64,000 bases of DNA from Candidatus Poribacteria bacterium (GTDB lineage: Bacteria > Poribacteria > WGA-4E > WGA-3G), in contig JAJDTM010000021.1 in assembly GCA_022827185.1 (NCBI GenBank), positions 124,001 to 188,000 on the forward strand, written 5' to 3'. The notes below the pieces were generated by a model. The model did not search any database, was not told where the DNA came from, and was given only the letters and a program-made list of their open reading frames with translations. Positions 54,490 to 62,643 of this stretch are shown here, piece after piece. Positions within the stretch are counted from its first letter, which is position 1, and each line of letters starts with the position of its first letter. Position numbers and translations under genes: made by a program.

Positions 54490-54972
54490 CTATGAGGCTT
54501 GTTTCTGTTCTACTTCGTCGGTTTGCGCGATTAATTTCGGATTTTCGTACCGGTCAACAGCGTAAACCCCGGTTCCCGGTTCACAGACTCTCAAGAAGTG
54601 AGACATGCTACCGAGTCCAAGCGTTTCTATAAGCAAATCAAGCCCAACTCTATAAAGGTCTTCGTCGGAAATCTCTTCGAGACGCTTTATTTTCGGTTTT
54701 CCATTGCCACAAATATCGGCTTTCAGCTTGGCTATACGCTGATTCTCTATTTCTACCTCAATGTTTACTTTTCTAATCTCTTTTATTAATTCAAGACCAG
54801 TTTTCCGATCAATTTTATCTAACCATTCATGTCTTTCGAGAGTGTAGTTACCTGTCCGCGGCTCAATTTGATTAAGGAACCGGGATGCACCAGCGGTGCC
54901 AAAATTGTTAATAAGGGCATCAATACCGAGGTGATAAACCTCACTGTCTGTTCTTTTTTTAAGGATTTTCAT
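54490..54972 (-). CDS. Two-repeat protein paired with PIN-domain toxin, candidate antitoxin
   Basis: 160 residues. Contains two related halves: SEVYHLGIDALINNFGTAGASRFLNQIEPRTGNYTLERHEW (about 9-50) and EDLYRVGLDLLIETLGLGSMSHFLRVCEPGTGVYAVDRYEN (about 103-144), joined by a helical segment (TGLELIKEIRKVNIEVEIENQRIAKL). The ATG overlaps the PIN gene by 14 bases, so the pair is co-translated. Most PIN antitoxins lie upstream and carry a DNA-binding domain; this gene lies downstream and shows none, so antitoxin function is inferred from the pairing only. Family name not known to me. Confidence 0.7.
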   Translation of the reverse strand: MKILKKRTDSEVYHLGIDALINNFGTAGASRFLNQIEPRTGNYTLERHEWLDKIDRKTGLELIKEIRKVNIEVEIENQRIAKLKADICGNGKPKIKRLEEISDEDLYRVGLDLLIETLGLGSMSHFLRVCEPGTGVYAVDRYENPKLIAQTDEVEQKQAS

Positions 54973-55414
54973 CTCTGATTATCTCCTGTAACCATTCGTA
55001 GGGATTGGCAACTCGGACGTGTAGTTGTGAACTGAAACGCTCCGCTCTCTTGAGGATTCTGTCGTCTGTTGTGAGGAACACATCAACATTAGCACTTTCG
55101 GCACAAGCAAGGTGTAGGGCATCAAACCACTTAAACCCAAGGATTTCAAGTTGTAGTCCTCTTGAGTTCTCAATGGATCCTACAATGACTGTTTGGTAAA
55201 GATGACTTAAACGCAGCTTTACATTGAAACGTTTGCTTGGGTCTGGTGTATTGTCAACCTCAAGTACTAAAACTGCACTTCCAAACCAGAGCCATTGTCT
55301 GGTGGAACAATAGTTGAGAATTGTTTCAACGGCTTCCGCTTCTCGCTGAATCCGGACGCTTGTTGCAATATCATCGAGGCGGCTCAAACAGCAGGTATCA
55401 AGGTAAATTTTCAA
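54959..55414 (-). CDS. PIN-domain nuclease, toxin-like
   Basis: 151 residues. Typical VapC-like fold: Asp6 in YLDTC, Glu52, Asp98 in WFDALHLACAE and Asp117/118 in TTDDRIL, the set that binds Mg2+ for RNA cleavage. Starts six bases from the thiG stop and ends in the downstream antitoxin candidate, so the pair appears to have been attached to the 3' end of the thiamine operon. Known PIN toxins cleave tRNA or rRNA; the target here is unknown. Confidence 0.88.
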   Translation of the reverse strand: MKIYLDTCCLSRLDDIATSVRIQREAEAVETILNYCSTRQWLWFGSAVLVLEVDNTPDPSKRFNVKLRLSHLYQTVIVGSIENSRGLQLEILGFKWFDALHLACAESANVDVFLTTDDRILKRAERFSSQLHVRVANPYEWLQEIIRDENP

Positions 55415-55420
55415 AAGGCT

Positions 55421-56191
55421 TTACTCAATCATTCCGGTTTCTGGACTTGAGGCGGTCGCATAGAGTTTCCGAGGAATCCGTCCTGCTAAAAACGCCGCTC
55501 TCCCCGCTTCAACGGCTTTCTTCATCGCCTCCGCCATTAGCACCGGACGGTGCGCCTTCGCCACGGCTGTATTCAGCAGAACGCCGTCACAGCCTAACTC
55601 CATCGCTATCGCGGCATCCGATGCCGTCCCGACCCCCGCATCTACAATGAGCGGCACCTGCACAAGATCACGGATAATCTGAATATTATAAGGATTCCGA
55701 ATCCCCATCCCTGATCCAATCGGCGCGCCTAACGGCATCACTGCAGCGCAGCCGATATCTTCCAATTTCTTACACGTAATCGGGTCATCGTTACAATACG
55801 GAAGGACGGTGAATCCATCTTTAACAAGCGTTTCCGCTGCACTGAGGAGTTGTTCTACATCCGGGAACAGAGTTTCTTCGTCTCCGATAACTTCGAGCTT
55901 GATGAGCGAGGTCTCAAGTGCCTCTCGCGCGAGGTTCGCCGTCAGGATAGCGTCTTTTGCCGTGAAGCAGCCAGCGGTATTCGGCAGGATCGTCATACCC
56001 CGTTCACGCAGCAGCGCAAACAGATTTTCGCCAGACGTATCTGTGAACTTCACACGACGCATCGACACTGTGGCAATCTCGGCACCGCTCGCAGCAATAG
56101 CCTCCGTCATTATGTGGAAATTCGGGTACCCCGCCGTTCCGATAAGTAGCCTTGATGTATATGTTTGATCTGCGATTTTGAATTCTTGCAT
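55421..56191 (-). CDS. thiG: Thiazole synthase
   Basis: 256 residues. Builds the thiazole phosphate of thiamine from deoxyxylulose phosphate, dehydroglycine and ThiS thiocarboxylate. TIM-barrel family with Schiff-base Lys98 in LIKLEVIGD and phosphate-binding [12 protein letters not shown] and [28 protein letters not shown] near the end. Length is usual. About 115 bases downstream of thiS. Confidence 0.96.
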   Translation of the reverse strand: MQEFKIADQTYTSRLLIGTAGYPNFHIMTEAIAASGAEIATVSMRRVKFTDTSGENLFALLRERGMTILPNTAGCFTAKDAILTANLAREALETSLIKLEVIGDEETLFPDVEQLLSAAETLVKDGFTVLPYCNDDPITCKKLEDIGCAAVMPLGAPIGSGMGIRNPYNIQIIRDLVQVPLIVDAGVGTASDAAIAMELGCDGVLLNTAVAKAHRPVLMAEAMKKAVEAGRAAFLAGRIPRKLYATASSPETGMIE

Positions 56192-56308
56192 TTTGATTTC
56201 TTTGTTGCATTTCTAAAAGATCCGTTCCTCTTTTAGTATAGCAGCGTCAAAGCCTCTTTATCAAGTGTTTTGGATCCGATTTTCTTACCAGTAGGGTCTA
56301 TGACCGTT

Positions 56309-56515
56309 TTATCCGCCTTGTACGGCGCGAATGATCTCTATATCACTACCTTCACGAAGTTCCGTTACCGGCCACTTCGTTTTTGGGATAACCTCGCGAT
56401 CCACAGCAACAGCGATGCCAGCCTGCGTCGGATTCAGTTCTAAGGCAGTGAGCAGGTCGTAAACATTCAAATTCGGATGAACCGTTTTTTCTTCACCATT
56501 AACGCGTATTTTCAT
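56309..56515 (-). CDS. thiS: Sulfur carrier protein
   Basis: 68 residues from ATG 56515 (the frame extends upstream through a repeat that is not coding). Beta-grasp fold (MKIRVNGEEKTV..., IAVAVDREVIPKTKW, GSDIEIIRAVQGG) ending in the required Gly-Gly that becomes a thiocarboxylate. Between thiO and thiG, which it serves. Confidence 0.95.
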   Translation of the reverse strand: MKIRVNGEEKTVHPNLNVYDLLTALELNPTQAGIAVAVDREVIPKTKWPVTELREGSDIEIIRAVQGG

Positions 56516-56530
56516 ATTTTCAGGTGGGGT

Positions 56531-56629
56531 TACGGCACACGGCGTGTGCCTACTACTTTGTGTCCCTTGTAGCACAAACTTTCCAGTTTGTGTGCAGTGT
56601 TTACGGCACACGGCGTTTGCCTACTACTT
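56531..56629. repeat. Direct repeat of GGCACACGGCGTGTGCC unit between thiO and thiS
   Basis: Two copies (56531-56558 and 56602-56629) of TACGGCACACGGCGTGTGCC with its TACTACTTT end, the second with one mismatch; the first is palindromic (GGCACAC/GTGTGCC). Between them AGCACAAACT and AGTTTGTG form another hairpin. The second copy contains the stop codon of thiO. Confidence 0.8.
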
Positions 56630-57760
56630 TAAAAATCTATCTAATTGAAACGGAGCAATTATCTCTGAAGTCTCACCGGTCAGAACGAGTTTAGCGATTT
56701 CATAAGATGTAACAGGCGTGAGTAAAATACCGTTGCGATAATGTCCGGTCGCGTATATGAGATTATTAATGGGCGTTTTACCGAGTATCGGCGCATTATC
56801 TCTGCTGCCAGGACGTAAACCCGCCCAAGTCTCCAGAAGCGGCAGTTCGTAAGTGCCCGGCACCGCTTCCCACGCACCACGGAGCAGCTCAAATACGCCA
56901 CCAGACGTTAAACGCGTGTCAAACCCCATCTCCTCACTCGTCGCACCAACGATCAATCTACCATCGGTTCTCGGCACCAAGTATACCGATGTCGGATACC
57001 GGGCACGGACAGTGCGGATAACAGAATTTATCGCAATGCCTGCTTCCATCTGCAATGCCAACATCTGTCCTTTCACAGGACGCACCGGCGGAACGATAGT
57101 ATCCGGTAGTCCTTTAACCTGGGCTGACCAGCATCCTGCCGCGAGGATGAGCCTGTCTGCTGCTTGAAAACCGTCTTGCGTTTGAACACCGGTTGCAGTG
57201 CCATTTTCTATGACAATTTTTTCAACCGCACTCTTTTCATACAGCATACCGCCACAAGTCTGATAAGCATGCTGGAGTGCCGTAACCATTAGTCTATTAT
57301 CAACCTGATAGTCGGTCGCGCAGTGGATCGCTGCAGTTACACGAGGCGACAGGACCGGCTCAATTTCGCGCGCCTCTCGTCCACTTAACCACTCAACATC
57401 CAACCCTAAATCTTGCTGGGCAGTGTAGAGATGCCGAAGTTGATGTGTATCATCGGGTTCTAATCCGATAATTAGCGTACCTTCCGCCCGATAGCCGATG
57501 GACATCTCTGCGTCTGATTCTAATGCATCAACCCATTGTGGATAGCGTGCTAAACTTTCACATCCTAACTTCAGCAGTGCCGATTCTTCGGTGTGGGCCT
57601 CGGCGAGTGGGGCAAGCATCCCAGCGGCTGCCCAAGAGGCGGCGCGCCCGGTTTCCCCACGCTCATGGATAGTGACGGAAGCACCCGCTTTCACAAGTTG
57701 CCATCCGATGCCAAGCCCAATCACGCCACCGCCGATGATGATAATTTTCTTATGTGCCAT
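56624..57760 (-). CDS. thiO: Glycine oxidase, FAD-dependent
   Basis: 378 residues. Makes the iminoglycine needed by ThiG. N-terminal FAD site KIIIIGGGVIGLGIGWQLVKAGASVTIHE (about 4-33), then RAASWAAAGMLAPLAEA, typical of ThiO, and the C-terminal LETWAGLRPGSRDNAPILGKTP and YATGHYRNGILLTP of the DAO superfamily. No good SD; the start lies 19 bases after the stop of the thiY-like gene. Its stop TAG is part of the downstream repeat. Confidence 0.95.
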   Translation of the reverse strand: MAHKKIIIIGGGVIGLGIGWQLVKAGASVTIHERGETGRAASWAAAGMLAPLAEAHTEESALLKLGCESLARYPQWVDALESDAEMSIGYRAEGTLIIGLEPDDTHQLRHLYTAQQDLGLDVEWLSGREAREIEPVLSPRVTAAIHCATDYQVDNRLMVTALQHAYQTCGGMLYEKSAVEKIVIENGTATGVQTQDGFQAADRLILAAGCWSAQVKGLPDTIVPPVRPVKGQMLALQMEAGIAINSVIRTVRARYPTSVYLVPRTDGRLIVGATSEEMGFDTRLTSGGVFELLRGAWEAVPGTYELPLLETWAGLRPGSRDNAPILGKTPINNLIYATGHYRNGILLTPVTSYEIAKLVLTGETSEIIAPFQLDRFLK

Positions 57761-57779
57761 TAATTCAATAGGGAGACAG

Positions 57780-58769
57780 CTAGTCTCCTAAGACATTGAT
57801 AAAACAGTCTTTTGCTTCAACTGTTTTAGAGATCAATCCTTTTTCGAGTGCAAATTTCGCAAAAGCGTCCCATTTTTCGACGGATTGCACCTGCGTTGTC
57901 GCGAATACATCCAGTGTATCCCGGAACGCCAACGCTTCTAATTCTTTACTGGCATCAGGGTTTGCCTTAAAAAAGAGGTGAAGGGCATCATCAGGTTTTT
58001 CCTTCGTAAATTTAATCGCTTCCTGAATCGCCATCATCAGTTTTTTAGCAGTTTCTGGATGGTTTTCCAAATAAGCGTCATTCGTAATAATTACTAATTC
58101 ATAATAGTCAGGGATACCGTGTTTCTCAAGTGCAAAATAATCGGCGTCCGCGCCTTCAAGTTTTAACAAGTTAATCTCATAATTCCGAAAGGGGCCGATC
58201 ACCGCATCAATTTGACCACTTAACATAGGGGCAACAATATTCGTGCCTACGTTTATCAGTTCGTAGTCATCTTCGGATAATCCGGCATTCGCCGCGATGG
58301 CGTTAAATAGGAGAACATCCAACGGCGCGACCGTATATCCAATTTTTTTTCCTTTGAAATCCGAAGGCGTTTTAATGCCGGTCTTTTTCAGGAAACTAAT
58401 CGTGTTGAGTGGATGCTCCACGAGTAAACCGATTGATTTGACCGGCAAAACTTCTTCACTGGCTCGCGCAATTGTCACACTCTGTTGGTAACTAACAGCA
58501 AATGGGTATTTCCCGGCTGCCACGAGTTTAAGGGGGGCATCTGGGTCGCCACCCCAGAGTAATTCGACTTTCAACCCATGTCTGTCAAAAATCTTATGCT
58601 CTTGGGCAACATAAAGCGGCGCGTGATCTATATTCGGTGCCCAATCGAGGAGCAACGTAACCTTTTCCGGTTCGGAAGCCTTCTGATGGCTGTCGGCGTT
58701 GCTGTCAATGTGTCCAGTTAAGAGTATACCACAACTGATGAGAAACGTTAAGCAAATTGCTGTTTTCAT
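57780..58769 (-). CDS. thiY: ABC substrate-binding protein, thiamine-precursor type (NMT1/ThiY-like)
   Basis: 329 residues from ATG 58769 (AAAGGAA ahead). Signal sequence MKTAICLTFLISCGILLTG. Then the NMT1/THI5-like fold: KVTLLLDWAPNIDHAPLYVAQEHKIF (about 36-60), LVAAGKYPFAVSYQQSV, KTPSDFKGKKIGY, GQIDAVIGPFRNYEINLL. The WxxNxxHxxLYVA pattern is close to ThiY, which binds formyl-aminopyrimidine or related pyrimidines. In a TPP-riboswitch operon with thiO, thiS, thiG, so pyrimidine uptake is likely. Confidence 0.85.
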   Translation of the reverse strand: MKTAICLTFLISCGILLTGHIDSNADSHQKASEPEKVTLLLDWAPNIDHAPLYVAQEHKIFDRHGLKVELLWGGDPDAPLKLVAAGKYPFAVSYQQSVTIARASEEVLPVKSIGLLVEHPLNTISFLKKTGIKTPSDFKGKKIGYTVAPLDVLLFNAIAANAGLSEDDYELINVGTNIVAPMLSGQIDAVIGPFRNYEINLLKLEGADADYFALEKHGIPDYYELVIITNDAYLENHPETAKKLMMAIQEAIKFTKEKPDDALHLFFKANPDASKELEALAFRDTLDVFATTQVQSVEKWDAFAKFALEKGLISKTVEAKDCFINVLGD

Positions 58770-58800
58770 GAGAATTTTCCTTTCTAATTGTCCGATACCT

Positions 58801-59565
58801 CTATCGAACATCTGATGTGTTATGCTGGTGTCGCCACGGCATTACGTATCGCTCCAGTAGCGTCATCAATCCGAAGAGACTTAAACCTAACAGTGTTAAA
58901 CAAAAAATAGCGGCAAATACCAGCGAAACTTGGAGCTGCCCGTTCGCATACAACATAAGGTATCCGAGGCCTGCCTTCGCGCCCACCCATTCACCAATCA
59001 CCGCACCAATCGTGGAGATCGATATCCCAATCTTCGCACCTGAAAAAATAAATGGCAATGCCGACGGAATCCGCACTTTCCAGAGGATCTGCCACCGAGT
59101 TGCTTGCAAAATCCGAAATAGGTTTACTGTGTCGGGGTCGGTTGACTTCAAGCCATCCAAGGTATTCAGCACGATCGCGAAAAACACAATCAGTGCCGCC
59201 ATGACCACTTTTGAAGCAATTCCGAAGCCGAACCACAGGACTAACAACGGCGCAATCGCGAACACCGGCACCGTTTGTGAACCGATGACATACGGATAGA
59301 ACGCTTTCTCCAACATCGGGAACTCGAACATTAACACCGCTAACGGAATGCCGATGCTAACCGCAAGAACGAATCCGAGGAGCATCTCTTCGAGTGTTAC
59401 GAGCGTATGTTTCAGTAATTGCGCATGTTCTACAAATAGCGTCACCACAATTTTCGAGGGAGCAGGCAGAATGTAGCGCGGTATATCAAAAAGATGCACG
59501 GCACTTTCCCATACACCTAATATCGCCAACAGAATCGCCACAGGGACCCCGAATTTACTGAACAT
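58801..59565 (-). CDS. thiX: ABC transporter permease, ThiX-like
   Basis: 254 residues, ATG after AAGGAG. Six transmembrane helices in the BPD (SsuC/TauC) pattern, with the EAA-loop at VNLFRILQATRWQILWKVRIPSALPFIFSGAKIG (about 150-183). First gene of the thiamine operon after the riboswitch. The ATPase (ThiZ) usually found with ThiX and ThiY is absent here, so it must be encoded elsewhere or be shared. Confidence 0.88.
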   Translation of the reverse strand: MFSKFGVPVAILLAILGVWESAVHLFDIPRYILPAPSKIVVTLFVEHAQLLKHTLVTLEEMLLGFVLAVSIGIPLAVLMFEFPMLEKAFYPYVIGSQTVPVFAIAPLLVLWFGFGIASKVVMAALIVFFAIVLNTLDGLKSTDPDTVNLFRILQATRWQILWKVRIPSALPFIFSGAKIGISISTIGAVIGEWVGAKAGLGYLMLYANGQLQVSLVFAAIFCLTLLGLSLFGLMTLLERYVMPWRHQHNTSDVR

Positions 59566-59585
59566 ATATATCTGCTCCTTAACAC

Positions 59586-59630
59586 AAAAAAACCGTCTTC
59601 CGTTTTGGGTACAGCCAAAAGGAAGCGGCT
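59586..59630 (-). terminator. Intrinsic terminator in the thiamine-operon leader
   Basis: On the minus strand: GCCGCTTCCTTTTGG, a short loop, CCAAAACGGAAGACGG and then seven U (59592-59586). It lies 20 bases before the thiX start and after the TPP riboswitch, so it can act as the riboswitch's expression platform. Confidence 0.75.
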
Positions 59631-59635
59631 TTAAT

Positions 59636-59765
59636 AGTTGTCAAAGTCAAAGTTATCAATTATCAGTCGTCAGTTAAAGAGGATTGTTGTGGAGGATCCA
59701 GTTAACAGACTTGCCACGAGAGGCCTCTTAACTAATAACTAATAACTAATAACTGAAAACTATTT
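59636..59765. repeat. CAGTTA-type repeat between riboswitch and terminator
   Basis: Arms ATCAATTATCAGTCGTCAG and AACTAATAACTAATAACTG with a GAGGATTGTT/AGGCCTC centre. It separates the aptamer from the terminator hairpin by about 130 bases, more than in usual THI-box leaders. Confidence 0.75.
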
Positions 59766-59768
59766 TGC

Positions 59769-59848
59769 TATTTCCCTACGCTGGCATGACCCAGATCAGG
59801 TTCAATGGGTGTTTTCTCAGCTCTTAAGCAGGTAAGAGCACCCCACAA
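59769..59848 (-). promoter_or_regulatory. TPP riboswitch (THI box)
   Basis: Minus-strand sequence has all core elements in order: GGGGTGC (59847-59838 region), CTGAGA (59820-59815), ACCCATTGAACCTGATCTGG and the end ATGCCAGCGTAGGGA. This is the thiamine pyrophosphate aptamer. It precedes thiX and controls the thiamine operon, repressing it when TPP is high. Confidence 0.96.
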
Positions 59849-59863
59849 TGTCGTTCAAATACT

Positions 59864-59892
59864 ATTATACCCATTCTCCACTTTTAATGCAA
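59864..59892 (-). promoter_or_regulatory. Promoter of thiamine operon
   Basis: Reading on minus: TTGCAT (59892-59887), 17-base spacer, TATAAT (59869-59864), then about 20 bases to the start of the riboswitch. Near-consensus spacing. Confidence 0.75.
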
Positions 59893-59922
59893 TGTTTATT
59901 TTTCGGTATATTTGACACTTCT

Positions 59923-59951
59923 TTGCATATTAGTTTCTTTTATGCTATACT
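59923..59951 (+). promoter_or_regulatory. Promoter of the ArsA-like gene
   Basis: TTGCAT (59923-59928), 17-base spacer, TATACT (59946-59951), 42 bases before the ATG at 59994. It is back to back with the thiamine promoter and has the same -35. Confidence 0.7.
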
Positions 59952-59993
59952 ATAAAAAGTCTACTACAAACTCCGACATACAGGAACTCAATA

Positions 59994-61190
59994 ATGCGAA
60001 TTATCCTTTACACGGGTAAAGGTGGGGTCGGCAAAACAACCATCGCCGCCGCCACAGGCATAAAACTCTCTGAACTTGGTTATAAGACGATCGTAATCTC
60101 TCTTGATGTAGCACATTCACTCCGGGACGCTTTTGATAACCATGAAAAACTCGTCCACCAACAAAAAGAAAAACAGATCCAAATCACTGACAACCTCTGG
60201 ATACAGGAAATTAACGTTCAAGAAGCGATTGTTGAATACTGGGACGACGTTTACAACTACATCCGATCTTTACTGAATCGCTCTGGACTTGACAGCCTCG
60301 TTGCAGAGGAGATAGCCGTATTCCCAGGGATGGAGGAAATTTGCGCCCTGCTCTATATCAACGAGTATGTTCGCGAGAAAAGTTACGATGTCATTATCCT
60401 TGACTGCGCACCCACTGGAGAGTCCCTCCGATTTGTCAGTATACCGACAACGTTGGAGTGGTACATGAACCACATTTTCAAATTAGAACGTAATCTGGCA
60501 AGGGTCGCCGGTCCCGTGATTGAAAGAGTCAGTTCGGTCCCGATACCTCGGGACAACTATTTCCAAAATATTCAAGACCTTTTTGATAAATTGGAAGGGA
60601 TTGATACCGTCCTGACAGATCCCAAAATCACGACGGTACGTTTGGTGACGAATCCAGAGAAAATTGTTATCAAAGAGACACAACGCGCGTTTATGTACTT
60701 TTGTCTGTATGGACTCTGCATTGACGCAGTCATTATCAATCGCATTTTCCCTGATGGCGTTGATGCAGCATATTTTGAAACTTGGAAACAGGCACAACAG
60801 CAATATATTAAAGAAGCGATGGACTATTTCTCAGACGTACCCATCTGGAAAGTGAACCTCTTCGCAGAAGAAATTGTCGGAGAGGTGGGGCTGCACCGAT
60901 TGGCAGAAGCACTCTATGCCGAGATTGACCCGGCAGATCAGTTTTCTAAAGAAAGACCGTATCAATTCCGAAAAACAACGGAGGGTTATCAACTGTCTAT
61001 GCGTCTCCCGTTCCTGAGTAAAGAGGAGATTGGTTTAACAAAACACGGCGATGAATTGATTATCACAGTCGGAAGTTTCAAGCAACACGTCGCATTACCG
61101 CGGACCCTCTCAAATAAAAAGACGACAAGCGCGAAATTAACCGGCGACCAACTCGTGGTTAAGTTTGACGGAGAGATCAAGGATAAGTAG
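59994..61190 (+). CDS. ArsA/Get3-like ATPase with HSP20-like C-terminal domain
   Basis: 398 residues. P-loop with deviant Walker A GKGGVGKTT (7-15), switch region DVAHSLRDAF (about 38-47), DCAPTGESLR (about 138-147) and a C-terminal HSP20/alpha-crystallin-like domain (about 320-398: YQLSMRLPFLSKEEIGLTKHGDELIITVGSFKQHVALP), as in many bacterial ArsA homologues. Such proteins may deal with membrane-protein targeting or arsenite, but no ars genes are near. Followed 16 bases later by a membrane protein gene, and then hslV. SD weak. Confidence 0.9.
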   Translation: MRIILYTGKGGVGKTTIAAATGIKLSELGYKTIVISLDVAHSLRDAFDNHEKLVHQQKEKQIQITDNLWIQEINVQEAIVEYWDDVYNYIRSLLNRSGLDSLVAEEIAVFPGMEEICALLYINEYVREKSYDVIILDCAPTGESLRFVSIPTTLEWYMNHIFKLERNLARVAGPVIERVSSVPIPRDNYFQNIQDLFDKLEGIDTVLTDPKITTVRLVTNPEKIVIKETQRAFMYFCLYGLCIDAVIINRIFPDGVDAAYFETWKQAQQQYIKEAMDYFSDVPIWKVNLFAEEIVGEVGLHRLAEALYAEIDPADQFSKERPYQFRKTTEGYQLSMRLPFLSKEEIGLTKHGDELIITVGSFKQHVALPRTLSNKKTTSAKLTGDQLVVKFDGEIKDK

Positions 61191-61206
61191 GGAAACTAAG
61201 AAGTGT

Positions 61207-61938
61207 ATGCGAATCAAAACGGACAAAGCAGCTTTCATTGTAACAGGTACGACACTTCTAACGTTCTTAATAGTAAGTCGCATTGGGACTATTTGGATGC
61301 TTTATCCAAATGTGCTGATTGCGATATTTTTATTCTTTTATTCTATTCGGCAGGTTGACGCAGATGCGTCCCCGCTCTTACACAGTTCCATTTTTGGGTG
61401 CGTAACGATACTCACATACGCGCCTATAGAGTGGTTGTTCTCATGGAAAGTGCAACTCATTGCCTATCGGGAACCAGATTTTTTCGCAAATGTAACCACA
61501 CCCATCGCAATCATCTTGAACTGGGTGGTATTCGCGACATTGGCAGCCTACTGTTATCAAAGGCTCGTGGCAGTTTTCCGAGCCCGTTTCGCGACTGAAT
61601 CGGACACGCCGAAGATCGGTCCCATAGGGACGGCAATGTTGGCGACAATCATCACTGGCATCGGTGCTGCGGTTGGAAGTATCGTGATTTACGCGCTGGG
61701 GGGCGTGCATCTGTGGCTATGGAATGCGCTACGGATTGATCACATACCACAGATTGCATCCGTCCCGATTTTTATGCCGCTCGCTTTTCTATTCACCTTT
61801 CTGCTGTGTCCGTCCTTTTTCGGGGTAGCAGGCAGTTTTTTGAGGGAACAACACGCAGGTGTGGCGGGCATACGGTGTGGTATCTTTATGGGAGCATTCC
61901 AGTTTCTCAGTTTCCTACTGTTTTATGTGTGGAAATGA
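61207..61938 (+). CDS. Hypothetical polytopic membrane protein
   Basis: 243 residues from ATG 61207 (an earlier in-frame start overlaps the ArsA-like stop). Six hydrophobic helices: AAFIVTGTTLLTFLIV, NVLIAIFLFFYSI, SSIFGCVTILTYAPI, TPIAIILNWVVFATLAAYCY, IITGIGAAVGSIVIYAL and FMPLAFLFTFLLCPSFFG, then a C-terminal FQFLSFLLFYVW. No motif recognised. It sits between ArsA-like and hslV and is probably co-transcribed. Confidence 0.75.
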   Translation: MRIKTDKAAFIVTGTTLLTFLIVSRIGTIWMLYPNVLIAIFLFFYSIRQVDADASPLLHSSIFGCVTILTYAPIEWLFSWKVQLIAYREPDFFANVTTPIAIILNWVVFATLAAYCYQRLVAVFRARFATESDTPKIGPIGTAMLATIITGIGAAVGSIVIYALGGVHLWLWNALRIDHIPQIASVPIFMPLAFLFTFLLCPSFFGVAGSFLREQHAGVAGIRCGIFMGAFQFLSFLLFYVWK

Positions 61939-61971
61939 ACCCGTTGATTGTGAGGAAGGAAAATTAGAAGC

Positions 61972-62526
61972 ATGCGAATTCGTTCAACAACGATTTTAGC
62001 CGTTCGGCGTGATGGTCAAGTCGCTATTGGTGGCGACGGGCAAGTCACGCTCGGAGATACAGCGATTAAACACGGCGCACGCAAAATTCGCAAGATCCAT
62101 AGCGACAAAGTGCTGATCGGTTTTGCAGGTTCCGCATCGGATGCTATCACACTCTATGAAAATTTGGAGAAGAAACTTGAGCAGTACCGTGGTAACCTTC
62201 AGAAAGCGGCAGTAGAACTCGCACGGGAGTGGCGCAGCGATAGGGTGCTGAGACAGGTAGACGCGTTGATGATCGCCGCGGATGCCAACGATGGCTACCT
62301 CATTTCGGGGAACGGCGATGTGATCGCTCCCGATGACGATGTGATCGCCATCGGTTCCGGGGCGTCTATTGCCCTCGCAGCCGCAAAAGCCATGCTCAAA
62401 TACGCAGACCTGACTGCAAAAGAGATTGTTTCAGAAGCACTCCAGCTCACAAGTGAAATTTGTATCTATACGAATGCTCGAATTGAAATTGACACAATAA
62501 AGGAGGAGTTAACAGCTAACAGTTAA
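61972..62526 (+). CDS. hslV: ATP-dependent protease subunit HslV
   Basis: 184 residues. Proteasome-like peptidase of the HslUV complex. The catalytic Thr is in RSTTILAVRRDGQVAIGGDGQVTLGD; five residues (MRIRS) precede it, so processing is needed to expose Thr6. Other family features: Lys and Arg of the active site (KHGARKIRKI), GFAGSASDAITL, GNGDVIAPDDDVIAIGSG. The last codons (ACA GCT AAC AGT TAA) belong to the CAGTTA-type repeat, so the C-terminal residues TANS and the stop come from the repeat. The SD-like AAGGAGG near the end could once have served hslU. Confidence 0.95.
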   Translation: MRIRSTTILAVRRDGQVAIGGDGQVTLGDTAIKHGARKIRKIHSDKVLIGFAGSASDAITLYENLEKKLEQYRGNLQKAAVELAREWRSDRVLRQVDALMIAADANDGYLISGNGDVIAPDDDVIAIGSGASIALAAAKAMLKYADLTAKEIVSEALQLTSEICIYTNARIEIDTIKEELTANS

Positions 62527-62620
62527 CAGCTAACAGTTACAAGTCGGATCGGGTTCACCAAACACCCTTCGGTAACCCCAACGCTTCTTAACTGAAAACT
62601 GACGACTGGCAACTGATAAC
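62513..62620. repeat. CAGTTA-type repeat between hslV and hslU
   Basis: Arms GTTAACAGCTAACAGTTAAC and CTTAACTGAAAACTGACGACTGG around TCGGATCGGGTTCACC. It starts within the hslV coding end and closes just before the hslU start region. Confidence 0.8.
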
Positions 62621-62643
62621 TAATGAAACCTTGGAGAAATCAA

